Origin: Impatiens glandulifera
Lineage: Eukaryota; Streptophyta; Magnoliopsida; Ericales; Balsaminaceae
Direction: 5' to 3'
DNA: 64,000 bases
Assembly (NCBI RefSeq): GCF_907164915.1
Contig: NW_025919331.1
Coordinates: forward strand, 79,010 to 143,009
The position numbers were made by a program, and so were the translations under genes. The notes under the pieces were generated by a model. It was not told the origin of the DNA. It worked only from the letters and a program-made list of their open reading frames with translations, and did not search any database. Below, piece by piece: positions 32,217 through 42,917 of this stretch; the first letter of the stretch is position 1; each line of letters begins with the position of its first letter.

Positions 32217-34044
32217 ATGCGATTAGTCCCTTAGGTATCCAAACCTTGATGAACCGGACAGTCTTCTTTGCTAGGGTTTTAACTGTCCTTTTGGCACTCG
32301 GTCTCGTGTATTTCGGTTTTCCTTCAAATGTTCTAAATGGTGCCGGTCTTTGGTTCGGTGATCTGTGGTTTGACCTACGCGGTTCAGGGAAGTCTTTCTT
32401 ATATTTGAGAATTTCGGCTTTTTTTTTCTCAAGATCAAGCCATGAATCGGTTGGGCCAACATAATCGTATTTTAGTTTCTCTTTCCTATAGTATGCGGTC
32501 TCCTCTTCTTCGGCTGTCCAGGCGCTCTTAAGGAATTTTATAAAGGGGAGGTTTCCTTTTGTAAGCCTTGCTTTCTCTATGGTTTTTCGGTTTTTGGAGC
32601 TATTCCCTGTGTATCCTAGACCACGCTTACAACGAGGATGCCTATAGTGTTTATTCATATCCTTTACTATGTCGCTAGATCTCTTATAGGCGGCCATCGT
32701 ATATTGAAATCGGGCATTTTCTTCCTCGGTTAGTTCTCTAGTCGGTTCACTAGGTTGTTCGATCTTAGGATCTAACTCGGTTTCTAGGGTGTGGGCATCA
32801 TCAGGTTGTATGACTTCCGGTTCGGTTATGATAGGTGCTTCTGGTTCTATTGGGATAGGTGCTATGGGATCGGTCTTGATGTTGAGGTGTTTAGGTAACA
32901 TGGTCAATAGGTTCTTATATTCTTCTACCATGTCATTTAATGCTTCATATAGCTCGTCTTTAGTAAATTCATCATAGGGAGAATCAAATACCTGTTCCTC
33001 ATTTGCCATGAGGCACATGAGTTCATCGTCACTGTCACTGCGAGCCCATAGACTTCCTCCATCGTCGGCTATCAGTGCTTTCAGTACCTCACTTCCTTCA
33101 CCGGCTTGTTGATAATTGTTTCTGTCATTTTGATAGTCCGGTTTCTGGGTATCCCTCCTTGGTTTCCTGCACTCCCACTTAAAGTGTCCCAAACAGTTAC
33201 AATTGTAGCATCTTACATTGGATTTGTCACCATAGTAGTTGTTTGTCGGTTGGCTCCTCTTCATGAACCTCCCAAATTTCTGTGCGAGCATAGCCATGGC
33301 GTCCTCTGTAAACTGTTCGGCTGTTCTGATAGGTGCAGGTGCAGGAACCGGTGTCGGTGTCGGTGCAGGTACAGGAGCAGGTACGACCGGTTCTGTAGAT
33401 GTGATTAGTGCCCTGGTTGACGTTGAGGCCGAGACTTCCTCTTCAGTTCTAGATTTCATTTCGAATTCGTATACCTTTAAATCTTCAAATACATCGTATA
33501 GTTTCATCTTACGTAGACTCTTTGACTCCCTCATGACCATCGTTTTTATGTCCCAAGCACTTGGAAGAGATCTCAAAACCTTCATAATGACCTCTTTGTT
33601 GTCATACTTCTTGCCCAGAGTAGCTAACTCATCTAACACACCAGTGAACCGGTCACTGTATTCCTTCATAGTTTCTCCTGGTTTCATTTTGATGCTTTCA
33701 AACTTCTGTGTGGCTACCATTATCTTGTTCTCCTTTGTTCTTTCATTTCCCTCAAAGATCTGGATAACCGTGTTCCATGTCTCCTTCGCGGTTTGGCAGT
33801 CTCTGATCTTGCAGTATGTGTTTCTGTCCACGCTGTTCGAGATCCGGTTTCTTGCATGGTTGTCCAGATTGTTCCTTCTCCTATCTTCAGCCGTCCATTC
33901 TTTTCTATCTTTATCAATGAATATCGGTCCTTCGGTTAGAATGGATTCCATTTCATCATCCAAAGTGACTAGGTGCAGGTGCATGCGTGCCTTCCAGTTG
34001 GCAAAGTCATCACCTTCTAGCATTGGAGGCCTATCCTGATACAT
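32203..34044 (-). CDS. gag: Element B Gag, 613 aa
   Basis: It starts [20 protein letters not shown] just inside the primer-binding site. The N-terminal half is the copia/Sirevirus capsid region ([56 protein letters not shown]). A Pro-Ala-Val-Thr repeat lies at about 222-238 and one CCHC zinc knuckle at 279-292 (C279, C282, H287, C292). A long C-terminal extension follows, as in other Sireviruses, ending [12 protein letters not shown] and TAA. It packages element RNA into particles in the cytoplasm. There are no internal stops, unlike gag of A1, A2 and C. The stop overlaps pol, which continues in the +1 frame. Confidence 0.94.
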   Translation of the reverse strand: MYQDRPPMLEGDDFANWKARMHLHLVTLDDEMESILTEGPIFIDKDRKEWTAEDRRRNNLDNHARNRISNSVDRNTYCKIRDCQTAKETWNTVIQIFEGNERTKENKIMVATQKFESIKMKPGETMKEYSDRFTGVLDELATLGKKYDNKEVIMKVLRSLPSAWDIKTMVMRESKSLRKMKLYDVFEDLKVYEFEMKSRTEEEVSASTSTRALITSTEPVVPAPVPAPTPTPVPAPAPIRTAEQFTEDAMAMLAQKFGRFMKRSQPTNNYYGDKSNVRCYNCNCLGHFKWECRKPRRDTQKPDYQNDRNNYQQAGEGSEVLKALIADDGGSLWARSDSDDELMCLMANEEQVFDSPYDEFTKDELYEALNDMVEEYKNLLTMLPKHLNIKTDPIAPIPIEPEAPIITEPEVIQPDDAHTLETELDPKIEQPSEPTRELTEEENARFQYTMAAYKRSSDIVKDMNKHYRHPRCKRGLGYTGNSSKNRKTIEKARLTKGNLPFIKFLKSAWTAEEEETAYYRKEKLKYDYVGPTDSWLDLEKKKAEILKYKKDFPEPRRSNHRSPNQRPAPFRTFEGKPKYTRPSAKRTVKTLAKKTVRFIKVWIPKGLIACGPK

Positions 34045-34069
34045 GTTTGCTTGAGTATTGAAACTAACT

Positions 34070-34081
34070 GCTCTAATACCA
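34070..34081 (-). promoter_or_regulatory. Primer-binding site of element B
   Basis: Minus-strand TGGTATTAGAGC, two bases from the LTR end. It differs by one base from the initiator-Met-tRNA complement TGGTATCAGAGC. Confidence 0.88.
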
Positions 34082-34083
34082 AT

Positions 34084-35373
34084 TGTTAGGATCTAGGTCG
34101 CCGCTGGTGGACCGGGGGTTGGACCGGTTAGCGGTTCTCACTCGTAGGGTGGTGGTTAATCCGGTTAGAGATTAACACCGGGGTTTCAATACTACACAAC
34201 CTGTCACAAACCCTTGAACTAGGTTCAAGCGCGGAAGAGGTTTACTTTCAGGTTGAAGCGGTATGCTTGTGTGATAGGCACGGTCGGTTTCGGATGATGA
34301 AGATTTGGAGATGGTGGGTCGGTTTCGGTAATCTGGATGTTCGGTATGGTTGGTATAGAATCGGTTTGGAGCGGTATGGTTAAGTTAGTCGGTTATATAG
34401 TGAAGCCAGCAGAAAGTAAATTACACAACAGATTTTATGGATGTTCGGAGATAAAACTCCTACGTCACCCCTTCCTCTCGAAACCGCGAGAAGGATATTC
34501 ACTAAGGAATACAAATACAAGCCGATCGAGACTTATTCTCTGCTCGATAACACTCTTACAATTTACACCGAAATTGTAGAACACACTCTAACTTTCAACA
34601 CTTAGGCTTTCTAGAATATCACACTGTTATCACTTGTAGTAAATGCTCTTAGCTCTTGTTATCTCAATGTATGTGTCCCACATTTACTCTTCTGCAACTG
34701 CCTCCTTTTATAGGTGAAATATGCCAACGGTCATATTTCACTGCCTTGAATCCGATTGGCTGATTAGAGGTGCAGTGATTCAGTGTCTCAGACCTGCCGG
34801 TCGTCTCCTCAGACCTGACGGTCAATCTCAGACCTGGTATCTTGTTTCAGACCTGCCGGTCTGTAAGGCAAACCTGCTGGGTTTGTCTTTTACTCAATGT
34901 AGGCACTGTCTGTTTGGACAGTTGTCTGTACTTTGAAGATTTCCTTTCTGGCTTATCCCGAAGTAGAAGGATTCGGTAGTACTGTTTTCTGCAGCCTACA
35001 GTCTTTCCTCAGACTTGCATGGATATGGAAGTATTCAGTCTGTTCCTTTGGTATCATTCTCAACAGATACCCAAAGTGTCTTCTTGTACTAGTCGGCCAC
35101 TTGACTTGGCCGAATATCTTTTGGTAGTGAAGTAACCGGACTTCTTCCGGTTATTCTTGTCTTATGGATGATCGGTTGTTTGATGGTTCTGGTTTTAAGC
35201 TTTGGCCGATCCTTTGTGCGGTCACGTTCAGAATGCTTTTGATCGGTATGGTGACTTGACCGGTTCGGTTTCTTCAGTTGGTTTTCTTTTGTTCATCCGG
35301 TCCGGTTTCTTGTTCCTGCATGGGAAGTTTGTTTAAGTTAGGTTTATTCGAACCGGTCTAAATTTATCTAACA
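34084..35373 (-). repeat. 5' LTR of element B
   Basis: 1290 bp, nearly identical to 21543-22832. On the minus strand it holds the U3 promoter; the frames seen inside it on the plus strand also occur in the other LTR and are not genes. Confidence 0.96.
34703..34712 (-). promoter_or_regulatory. TATA box of element B 5' LTR
   Basis: Minus-strand TATAAAAGGA, about 660 bp into the LTR from its U3 end. The equivalent is at about 22162-22171 in the other LTR. Transcription would start some 30 bp further on, giving R-U5 of about 0.6 kb. Confidence 0.7.
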
Positions 35374-36547
35374 ATATATATATATTGTTTTTTTATAATA
35401 TCAAATAATTACGAAATATAAAATTTATGATGTTATTATCCTATATTTATGGATATTTAGATTCTCTTTTTAAGTTGAAAAATTTTATATTGTTATCAAA
35501 TAAATAAGTACAAAAATATAAGGGGTCAATTTTTTTAATAAATTTAGAATTAGTAAAAGAGAAATTTAAATTCTCGTGTATTTGGCTATAAGAATTTTTT
35601 GAAATTTGTTTATGTAAATCTTGAAGATTAATTTAAGACATTACAAAATTTCAAATTGAAGAATTAAGATTTAGCCTACGGTGTAATTTAATTTTTTATA
35701 ATAAAATAAATTACATGTTTCTTTGGTAAATTATATATTATTTATTTAGGTTGTATACAATAATATGACATTTAAATTCTAATTGATGATATTATTGTTC
35801 ATTATTTGTATTGTATTAATTGATAAAAATAATCACCAATGTGACAATGTTTGTTGAAATGGATTCAAGACAATTTTGAATTGTAGTATTGTGTAATTCA
35901 TGTGATTATACTATTTGGCCCAAAAGTTGATAATTAATTGACAGAATTTCATAAATATTGTGAAGATAAATATGTAATAATTATAAAGTCTTATTTATGT
36001 GAATAATTAATCCATCCAAAGATAGATTTATTATCGACATATCTTATTATTAATGTTTGATCATTACACCAAAATACTATTAGCAATTAATATTATTGTC
36101 CAAAGACTTGATATTAATGTTGCATTAAGTATTTTGAGATGAGATAAATCATTATTTGAATTTAGTTGTTACTTAAGTTTATAAATGTGAGCAATACTTT
36201 ATTGAATATCCTAAATAATTAAGGGCTATAACTTTTATGATGTCAAGTTAAAGATAGTTTTTTCTTTTAAACGAGACTGTAATATTATTATTTTTGAGGA
36301 TATTGAGTTTGAGGGATGAAATGATTTAGATCAATAATTCTTACTGAGAAAGATTTGATTTATATCTTTAATGTGTTTTTTTACATTGATAAGGATTTTA
36401 TTTCTATTAATGATAAAGTTCAAAAAATCAAGAGTAATAAGAAAGTGTTTATCAAATTCATTAAGTACAAACTCAACAACCTCAAAATCAAGTGTCTTTG
36501 CGACAATTCAATTTAATTGAATTACAGTTTATGACAATTTTATGGCA
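35374..36547. other. AT-rich interior of second old copia
   Basis: It continues the AT-rich sequence broken at 21542 by element B. Stops are frequent in all frames and I see no gene. By position it would hold gag and the first part of pol of the old plus-strand copia, now unrecognisable. Confidence 0.5.
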
Positions 36548-37316
36548 CTAATTGCATATTTTGATATGGAGCTTCACCAAAATAGATGTTAAGGAGTTTT
36601 AAAATGAAGACATTGAAAAAACATTTGGTGCAACAAAAAAATTTGTGTCGAGAAACCAAATTAATATGGTTTGCAAATTAAAGAAATTCATCTATGTACT
36701 TAAAGAAGTGTATCGTCAGTGGTATCATAAATTTCAAAAAATAATTATCTCTTTTGGTTTTTTAGGTAAATTTAATCGATGATTTGTGTATCACAAGTTT
36801 AGTGGGAGTAAACACATATTTATGGTTTTATATGTGGGCGAAATTTTGTTTGCTACAAATTTTGCTTGACATTAATAAGCCACATAGTTGTAAGATATTT
36901 GAAAAGAACTAAGAATTAAATGCTCACATATAGGAAGTCGAATAGTCTTGAGATCATTGAGTATTCAGACTCCGATCTTATGGGATGCCAAACCAATATG
37001 AAATCCACTTCGGGCTACATTTTTCGCTATCTGATTTAGTCATTTTATAAAGAAGTGTCAAACAAACACTTACGTCTTCATTCATTATTGTAGAGGAATT
37101 TGTGACATGTTACTAACATCAAATTAAGTAATATTAATATCAAGTTTCTTATTATGAAAAAATAATACAAAGTGGATAAATTTCTATAAAATATTTATAT
37201 ACAAACTCTATGGCTATGAACCTCATGATAATGGGTTTATCGTTTAGTGTCTTTCATAAGAATATTGCTCGTATGAGTGTCGTAGAGATCGATAATCTCT
37301 AACTTCAGTGGGAGTT
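36548..37316 (+). pseudogene. Old copia RT and RNase H remnants
   Basis: Recognisable degenerate pieces in order: RT HQ*DVKKEF (from HQMDVKTAFLNG, about 36570), MVCKLKKFIYVLKEVYRQWYHKF (about 36666-36740, the usual YGLKQA..QWY block), a remnant of the YVDD region (about 36820-36860), then RNase H YLKRTKN, EYSDSDLMGCQTNMKSTSGYIF (about 36958-37030). The end has a weak polypurine stretch (CAGTGGGAGTT) before TGTAGTTTGG. All frames are broken. Confidence 0.75.
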
Positions 37317-38200
37317 TGTAGTTTGGTTGTCTTTTAGTTTAGTTATTTTATAGATATTTATGAGGTTTTTATTTTGATCAGAAAAATAAAGTATTATTCA
37401 ATTCATTACACTTTGTATAATTATGTTTAAAGTATTATCTCACTAAAGTCATGTAGGACCAGCTGAAAATTGACATAAAAATATCACCTTTCATGAAATT
37501 TCATTCCTCACATTCATGATATCATTTGTCAATTAATTGTATTGATTTATATGATCATTGTTGGGTTTAGTTGTGCTTAAATACAACGACGAGCTCTTTG
37601 GTCCTATATTGATATGTTTAATTGATTAAATTGTTTATACAACATATGATTGAGATGACATAAAACTTTAGGCGCATTATGGTTGATATATTTATTATTG
37701 TACATACGTGACCCAATGAGAGATTTTTTGAATTTTTAATGTCATTAGTATTATAAATAATTGTGCAAATGTCATATTTAATATAAGCCAAAATAATGTG
37801 ATCTAATGTGAAATACATTTTATGGCTTATGGGTATATTTGTCAATAATATAAAGTGAGGATACCTAAGTGACATTTCTAATTTTATGAAGGACTAAATT
37901 AGAAATGACTTAACTATAATAACTAACTTAATGTTGGTTATATGTAACAGTAATGGTCCCCATTTGAAGTATGGAAAATTTCTCCATTACGTCTCCATCA
38001 ACAGAGAGAGAAACCTATTGACGTACTTTTCAAATAAAAGAACCATTCCATAAAGAAAGTCTAAATAAAGAGAGATTAAAGACTTTTTCTATTACAAGGA
38101 AATAGAATATTCAGAACAATGAATCAATGTACGCTTCCACTGTATTCAGATTTTAATTTCTCATACATTATATTATGATCTAATAAGGATAATTCTAACA
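37317..38200 (+). repeat. 3' LTR of second old copia
   Basis: It follows a polypurine-like stretch, starts TGTAGTTTGG and ends TTCTAACA. Its right half matches 19690-20830 without the MITE, in the same orientation. Unexpectedly a good primer site (TGGTATCAGAGC, 38203-38214) follows, as if this were also a 5' LTR. The left boundary is approximate. Confidence 0.65.
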
Positions 38201-38202
38201 AT

Positions 38203-38214
38203 TGGTATCAGAGC
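38203..38214 (+). promoter_or_regulatory. Primer-binding site after the right LTR
   Basis: TGGTATCAGAGC, a perfect initiator-Met-tRNA complement, two bases after the LTR end. About 100 bp of AT-rich leader follows before element C begins. Confidence 0.8.
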
Positions 38215-38313
38215 CGTCTTAATTAATGTTGTGATAATTCTAACATATAATTGGTCAATTGTTGGGTGTATATTAATTAATTCTACTCTAGATGATTTAT
38301 AAATGATTGAATC

Positions 38314-39310
38314 TGTTAGGATTGACTTCAATAATAAAAGGGGGTTGAATATTATTGAGCTAATTATCACTTTCAATTCTATTTTAATCCAGTTAGAGAT
38401 TAAAATTTGTTTATATTCTTCACAAATTGTCGCAAGCTCTTGAACGAATTCAAGTGCGGAAATTCTTTCTAAATTTGAAGCGGCAGATGCAAGACTAGGA
38501 TATACAGAAAAGAAATAACACAAGAGTTTTATGGATGTTCGGAGATAAAACTCCTACGTCACCCATTCTTCTATGTCCAGAAGGATTTTCACTAGAAGGC
38601 TTTGATTTGTATAGCGACTACACAAACCTGGTCAGAATACAGAACTGAACAACTGCATGTTTTTGAACTTCTAACTATCACTTTGTTGAACAAACAACGT
38701 TCTGTTCAACTTATAATACTGAATATACACTCAGGTAGAATAGTAAACAATAGAACAACTTAGCTTAGTGAATTACATAATAATCTTAGAGAGAGAGAGT
38801 AAACACAGAGCTTAGCAATTCATAATTCGTAATACAGAATGATCATGCAATCGAGTGCGGAAGAGAGACTTCTCCTTGGTACTTTGATCATCTTTTATAT
38901 TGAAGTGTAAAAACGGTTGAATTCGTCTATTGGATACGTGTCATCTTTCTGATGGATGTACGCCAGGTGTACGGGATTGTACGCAAGAATATATTCGTTA
39001 GATCGTGGCGTACCGAATTTTAATACGGAATATTCGTTAGAACGTGGTGTACGAGAATGTACAACGCAGGCTAGAGGAATAATTGAGTATGTGGCAGTTA
39101 AGCGTATTAAGTTGACTTGGAAGACTACTGATAATGAACACTATTGTTCGCTATGCTGATGATCAGTGCAGATAGACGGATCTTTCTTCAGACGACTGCT
39201 GAAGTAATGCATTTGCTCGCGCTTCTTCAGGCTAGGACGTCTGTTGAAGTGAGACGTCTGCTCGCACACTTCTTCAAACTAAGATATCTGTTGAAGTGAG
39301 ACGTATTCTC
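38314..39310 (-). repeat. 3' LTR of element C
   Basis: It starts TGTTAGGATTGACTTCAATA and is homologous to 57852 onward. It ends within AGACGTCT-rich repeats near 39180-39310. A minus-strand purine tract (AATTAAAAGGGGAGAAT) lies at 39308-39324. Its U3 end seems truncated compared with the right copy. Confidence 0.75.
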
Positions 39311-41190
39311 CCCTTTTAATTGTCGTAGAGATATTTTTCTCAGCCTCAACGACCTCCTCCTCGACTTCCTCCACGGTCTGCACCTTGACCTCCTCCTTGG
39401 TCTAGCTTCCTCCTGGTTCGAGTTCCCCGACTGCAACTATCTCTTCCCCTCGATTTCTTCTTTCCCCTTTTTAACATTATCATCCGCAGTTAGTTGCTTC
39501 ATCAGATTCAATGCATAGTGCAGCAACACCAGTATCCTCAACTTGCTTGGCTGCTGCACTGGTGATTTGAATTCGCTCAACATCATCTGTCTTGACAGAA
39601 TTTGATATTTCAACAAGATGAAGGCCGAACGAGTACAATGTTGACTTTGTCTCGTTGTGGATATCGAAGTTGTTCGAGATCAGAATAGATTGCATCATGG
39701 TCAGATGATTCCTGATCATCGACACTTCAATCGAAGTCCTCAATATATCTTTGATTGCATTTCCCTACACTAGGGCTACATATACGGATGCTTTCGAGAT
39801 TAAAGTAGTCCGCTCTTCTAGATTCTCCCAACTTACTAAAGATTAAATTGATGCTCTGCTGCATAGGCACAAGAGCATCCATAATAAAGTTTCGGATATT
39901 GACGGTTCCCCGAGAGGACGTCTTAGAGAAAGTGGGGGCCGAAGAGTCAAGATGTGAGCCAGCTGGAACAGTGCAAATAAGGGAGGCTTGAATACGTACC
40001 TAAATAGAAGACGACTTTGGTTCTTTATCAGGAGATGAGACTCGAGCATACTGTTCATAGCTCGAGAATCATCATTTGCTCCTTCAATCTCGTCACACAG
40101 ATCCTTGATAAATCCCGTCACCTCTTCAGAATTGATAGATTTAGTAGGGAGGGACTTCTTGGATGATTAGGGGTTTGAGCGTTTGCATTTGAGGGTGGCT
40201 GATTGTTTGAATTTGAATGAGGACCGCCACTGTTCAGGCGTTTGCTTTCCTAATGAGATAGATTTAGCAGGGAGGGACTTCTTAGATGATTAGGGGTTTG
40301 AGCGTTTGCATTTGAGGGAGGCTGATTGTTTGGATTTGAATGAGGACCGCCACTGTTCAGGCGTTTGCTTTCCCAATGAGATAGTTTGAACAGAAGAGGA
40401 ACACTGCTTCTTTAATGCATAAAGAGAGCATTGCTCAGCAGTTCCAGGCGTCTTCTTCTCGGAGGCAGAAGACTTCTGATTAGACGCAAGGGAGATGCAC
40501 TGCTCATTAGCAAAGGAGAGCTCCTTCTCAACAGACGAGAGTTGATACTGCTGAGTAGTGTGAAGAGCCGTCTACTCTTCAATTAATGGAGGTTACTGCT
40601 TCTCAGCACTGAGAAGATCTAGAAGATGTTTCTCCTCAATAGACGTCTTCTCCGCAACAGATGGTTGCTCGGCAATAGACAACTGTTTCTTTGGAGGTAG
40701 CAACTTTTTAACAAACGGCAGTTGCTCCTCGGCATTTGAGATGTTAAGCTCATCCAGAGATTCCTTCCTTCGAAGTTCTTTAATCATGGACGACTCTGTG
40801 TCGTGAAGAAAGAACAGGGCTGTTGAACTGTATGAGTCCAACATTGTCTGCAGACAGTTGTTCACTTTTCCATCTACTTATGTCGTTATTTCCTGAGGGT
40901 TGTAATTTTCTTTGCTTTGGAGAAGGATTGGAAACAAACCACGCCCTCTGGCGATTGCAGCAACAAGCGCTCTTCTCTTGAGAGCCTCGTGAACAACTTT
41001 TGTGCATGTCCAAGCGAGGACATATTTCTCCATACTGAGTAGTGACTTTCACTACTTAATCAGATCATTGCCTTGGATAGCTTCATCAAACCTCTGGTGG
41101 AGCCTTATACTGCTATACTTATCGAAAAGATCGATTCTCTTTGAAGCAGCATACTCAACCTCTTCAAGTATGAGTTCGAGAGACTGTTTA
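39311..41190 (-). pseudogene. Element C accessory gene, C-terminal part
   Basis: It continues the frame interrupted by A2 at 50667. Fragments include DLFDKYSSIRLHQRFDEAI (just inside 41190), a stretch with GRGLFPILLQSKENYNPQEIT parallel to A2's GRALFPIFEARKANFNP, then low-complexity Ser/Lys/Gln-rich text, a helical segment (IRNHLTMMQSILISNNF) and an Arg-rich end (RPRRRSRCRPWRKSRRRS, about 39360-39410). Several stops and frameshifts occur. It contains a 123-bp (41-codon) in-frame tandem duplication at 40134-40379. Confidence 0.7.
40134..40379 (-). repeat. 123-bp tandem duplication in accessory gene
   Basis: Units 40134-40256 and 40257-40379 are nearly identical. The length is a multiple of three, so the reading frame is kept. 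Translated text around the junction reads SLGKQTPEQWRSSFK in both. Confidence 0.9.
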
Positions 41191-42723
41191 TGATAGGATC
41201 GGCTTAATCAATAGAGACGGGGTCTGGCGATTGATGAAGGCTTATGAAAAACAGTTTGAAAGAAATCTTGTTAGGGATTTAATTCACTTTCAATTCTACG
41301 CAAACCTTTGTAAACACTTGAAATAGAATCAAGTGCGGAATGTTTACTTGGGTTTGAAGCTTAAGATGAAAAATGAGAAGATGACAGAAAAAGTACAACA
41401 CAACAATTTGTTTATGAATGTTTGGAGCAAACTCCCCTACGTCACCCCTTCTTCCAACTACCGGAAGGATTCACTATAATATGATTCGAATAAAATACAG
41501 TTTGCACACACTTAGCTCATTGTTGAACAGAACACGCTCGGTTCAACTTACAAGATGAAGAATATCACTCAGCTAAAGGATGATTTGATTCTAACTCTCT
41601 CTTAATTAACACACAATACAATCAGGAAAGAAGCTCACAGTATGAATATTCAAAAGCTTGATTTCTCAGTAATTTCAGTAAGCAAGATGATCGACTGATT
41701 TCTCTCTCTGTAATTCCGGCAGTTCGTCGGTTGTCCTTATGAATCTTTCAAATATGCATAGATACCAACGGTCAAATCTTCAGAATGATACGTAGCACTC
41801 TTCCATTGGAACGCCTCCATAGTACACAGTAGACTCTGAATACAAGGATCGTGGCCGTACACAACAGGTAGTGCGTCGAATATTCTTCAAAGATTTACCT
41901 GCAAAACAAGTAGTGGGAAGGATATTCGCCTATGTGTCATTAGTTAATTGGTTGCATAGAGTTTTCGTACTGATCTTCACAAGAACGTGGAGCAGAAGTA
42001 GCTAATAGCTATAGCACGTGGGTAGACGGGTGCTAGCTTCAAGCAACTACTTAAGCAAAGCAATTAGACGCATTTCAATTAGACGATCTCGTCTAATGAA
42101 ATCAAACGTCCCCGTCTAATAACAGAATCCATTAGACCACCTAGTCTAATGGGATTAGACTTACGTCTAATTACAATCACTTCAGACTAATCTGAAGGAG
42201 TTAGACTGCACGTCTAACTTTCACAAGTTAGACTGCACGTCTAACTTTCACAAGTTAGACTGCACGTCTAACTTTTTCTTTCTATTAGACTACACGTCTA
42301 ACTCCGCTGAGTTAGACTGCACGTCTAATTCCGTTCCACTTCAGACTAATTTGAAGGAGTTAGACTATACGTCTAACTTTCACAATCCATTAGACTGCAC
42401 GTCTAACTCCACGAGTTAGACTACACGTCTAATTACGAGATCTATTAGACTGCACGTCTAACTCCACGAGTTAGACTGCACGTCTAATTACGGATTTATT
42501 ATACTGCACGTCTAACTCCACGAGTTAGACTAGATGTCTAATTCATACATCTAATACCAAAACAATTTAATGAGCCTCATTAGAACCAAGTCTAATGAAA
42601 TCTGATTTCGATACACCTGCATCAAGAACAGTTAGACGCATATATAATCCATTCATCATTTCATCATCAAAATTCCAATAGTCAAACTATTTTAACACAT
42701 TGTCAAAATAATTTGACCCAACA
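41191..42723 (-). repeat. 3' LTR of A2
   Basis: TGATAGGATC...GACCCAACA in plus-strand reading. It is 138 bp longer than the other LTR, apparently from extra TTAGACTGCACGTCTAA units at 42190-42545. About 4% substitutions separate the LTRs over the first ~215 bp by eye. Confidence 0.92.
42190..42545 (-). repeat. A2 LTR palindrome array
   Basis: More than a dozen units of TTAGACTGCACGTCTAA (the reverse of the A1 unit), about 20-30 bp apart. The right LTR has fewer (about 50265-50485). Confidence 0.88.
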
Positions 42724-42741
42724 ATTTCCCCCTTTTTGATG
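42724..42741 (-). promoter_or_regulatory. Polypurine tract of A2
   Basis: On the minus strand: CATCAAAAAGGGGGAAAT, directly before the LTR. Confidence 0.88.
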
Positions 42742-42917
42742 ATGAGATTGGAACCTGGCATAGATAACAAATTAAGCATAGATAACAAATTAAGCATTCA
42801 TCATATAAATGCAGGGTAACACTTGTTCATCCATCACACATAACCACTTCCAACAACCAATATTCCAAAAACATAGTCAAAGAAACATAGTTTTAAAACA
42901 AAGTAAGAGAAAGGAAA

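Larger units (their letters stand above)
21543..35373 (-). mobile_element. Full-length Sirevirus-like element B (13.8 kb)
   Basis: Two 1290-bp LTRs (21543-22832, 34084-35373) differ at nine positions by my count, and ATATA flanks both ends (21538-21542, 35374-35378), though the target is a TA microsatellite. On the minus strand the order is LTR, PBS, gag, pol, three accessory ORFs, polypurine tract, LTR. Gag and pol are open with catalytic motifs intact. Only the first accessory ORF has a premature stop. It is the youngest and best-preserved element in the window and a candidate autonomous copy. Confidence 0.96.

Noticed and set aside
33239..34039. 266-aa plus-strand frame with Gly/Ala/Val repeats
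   Set aside because: Antisense of the intact gag of element B; its repeats mirror the Pro-Ala-Val-Thr stretch of Gag.
38314..38318. TSD for element C (GAATC at 38309-38313)
   Set aside because: No matching pentamer was found at the right end, whose boundary is itself uncertain.
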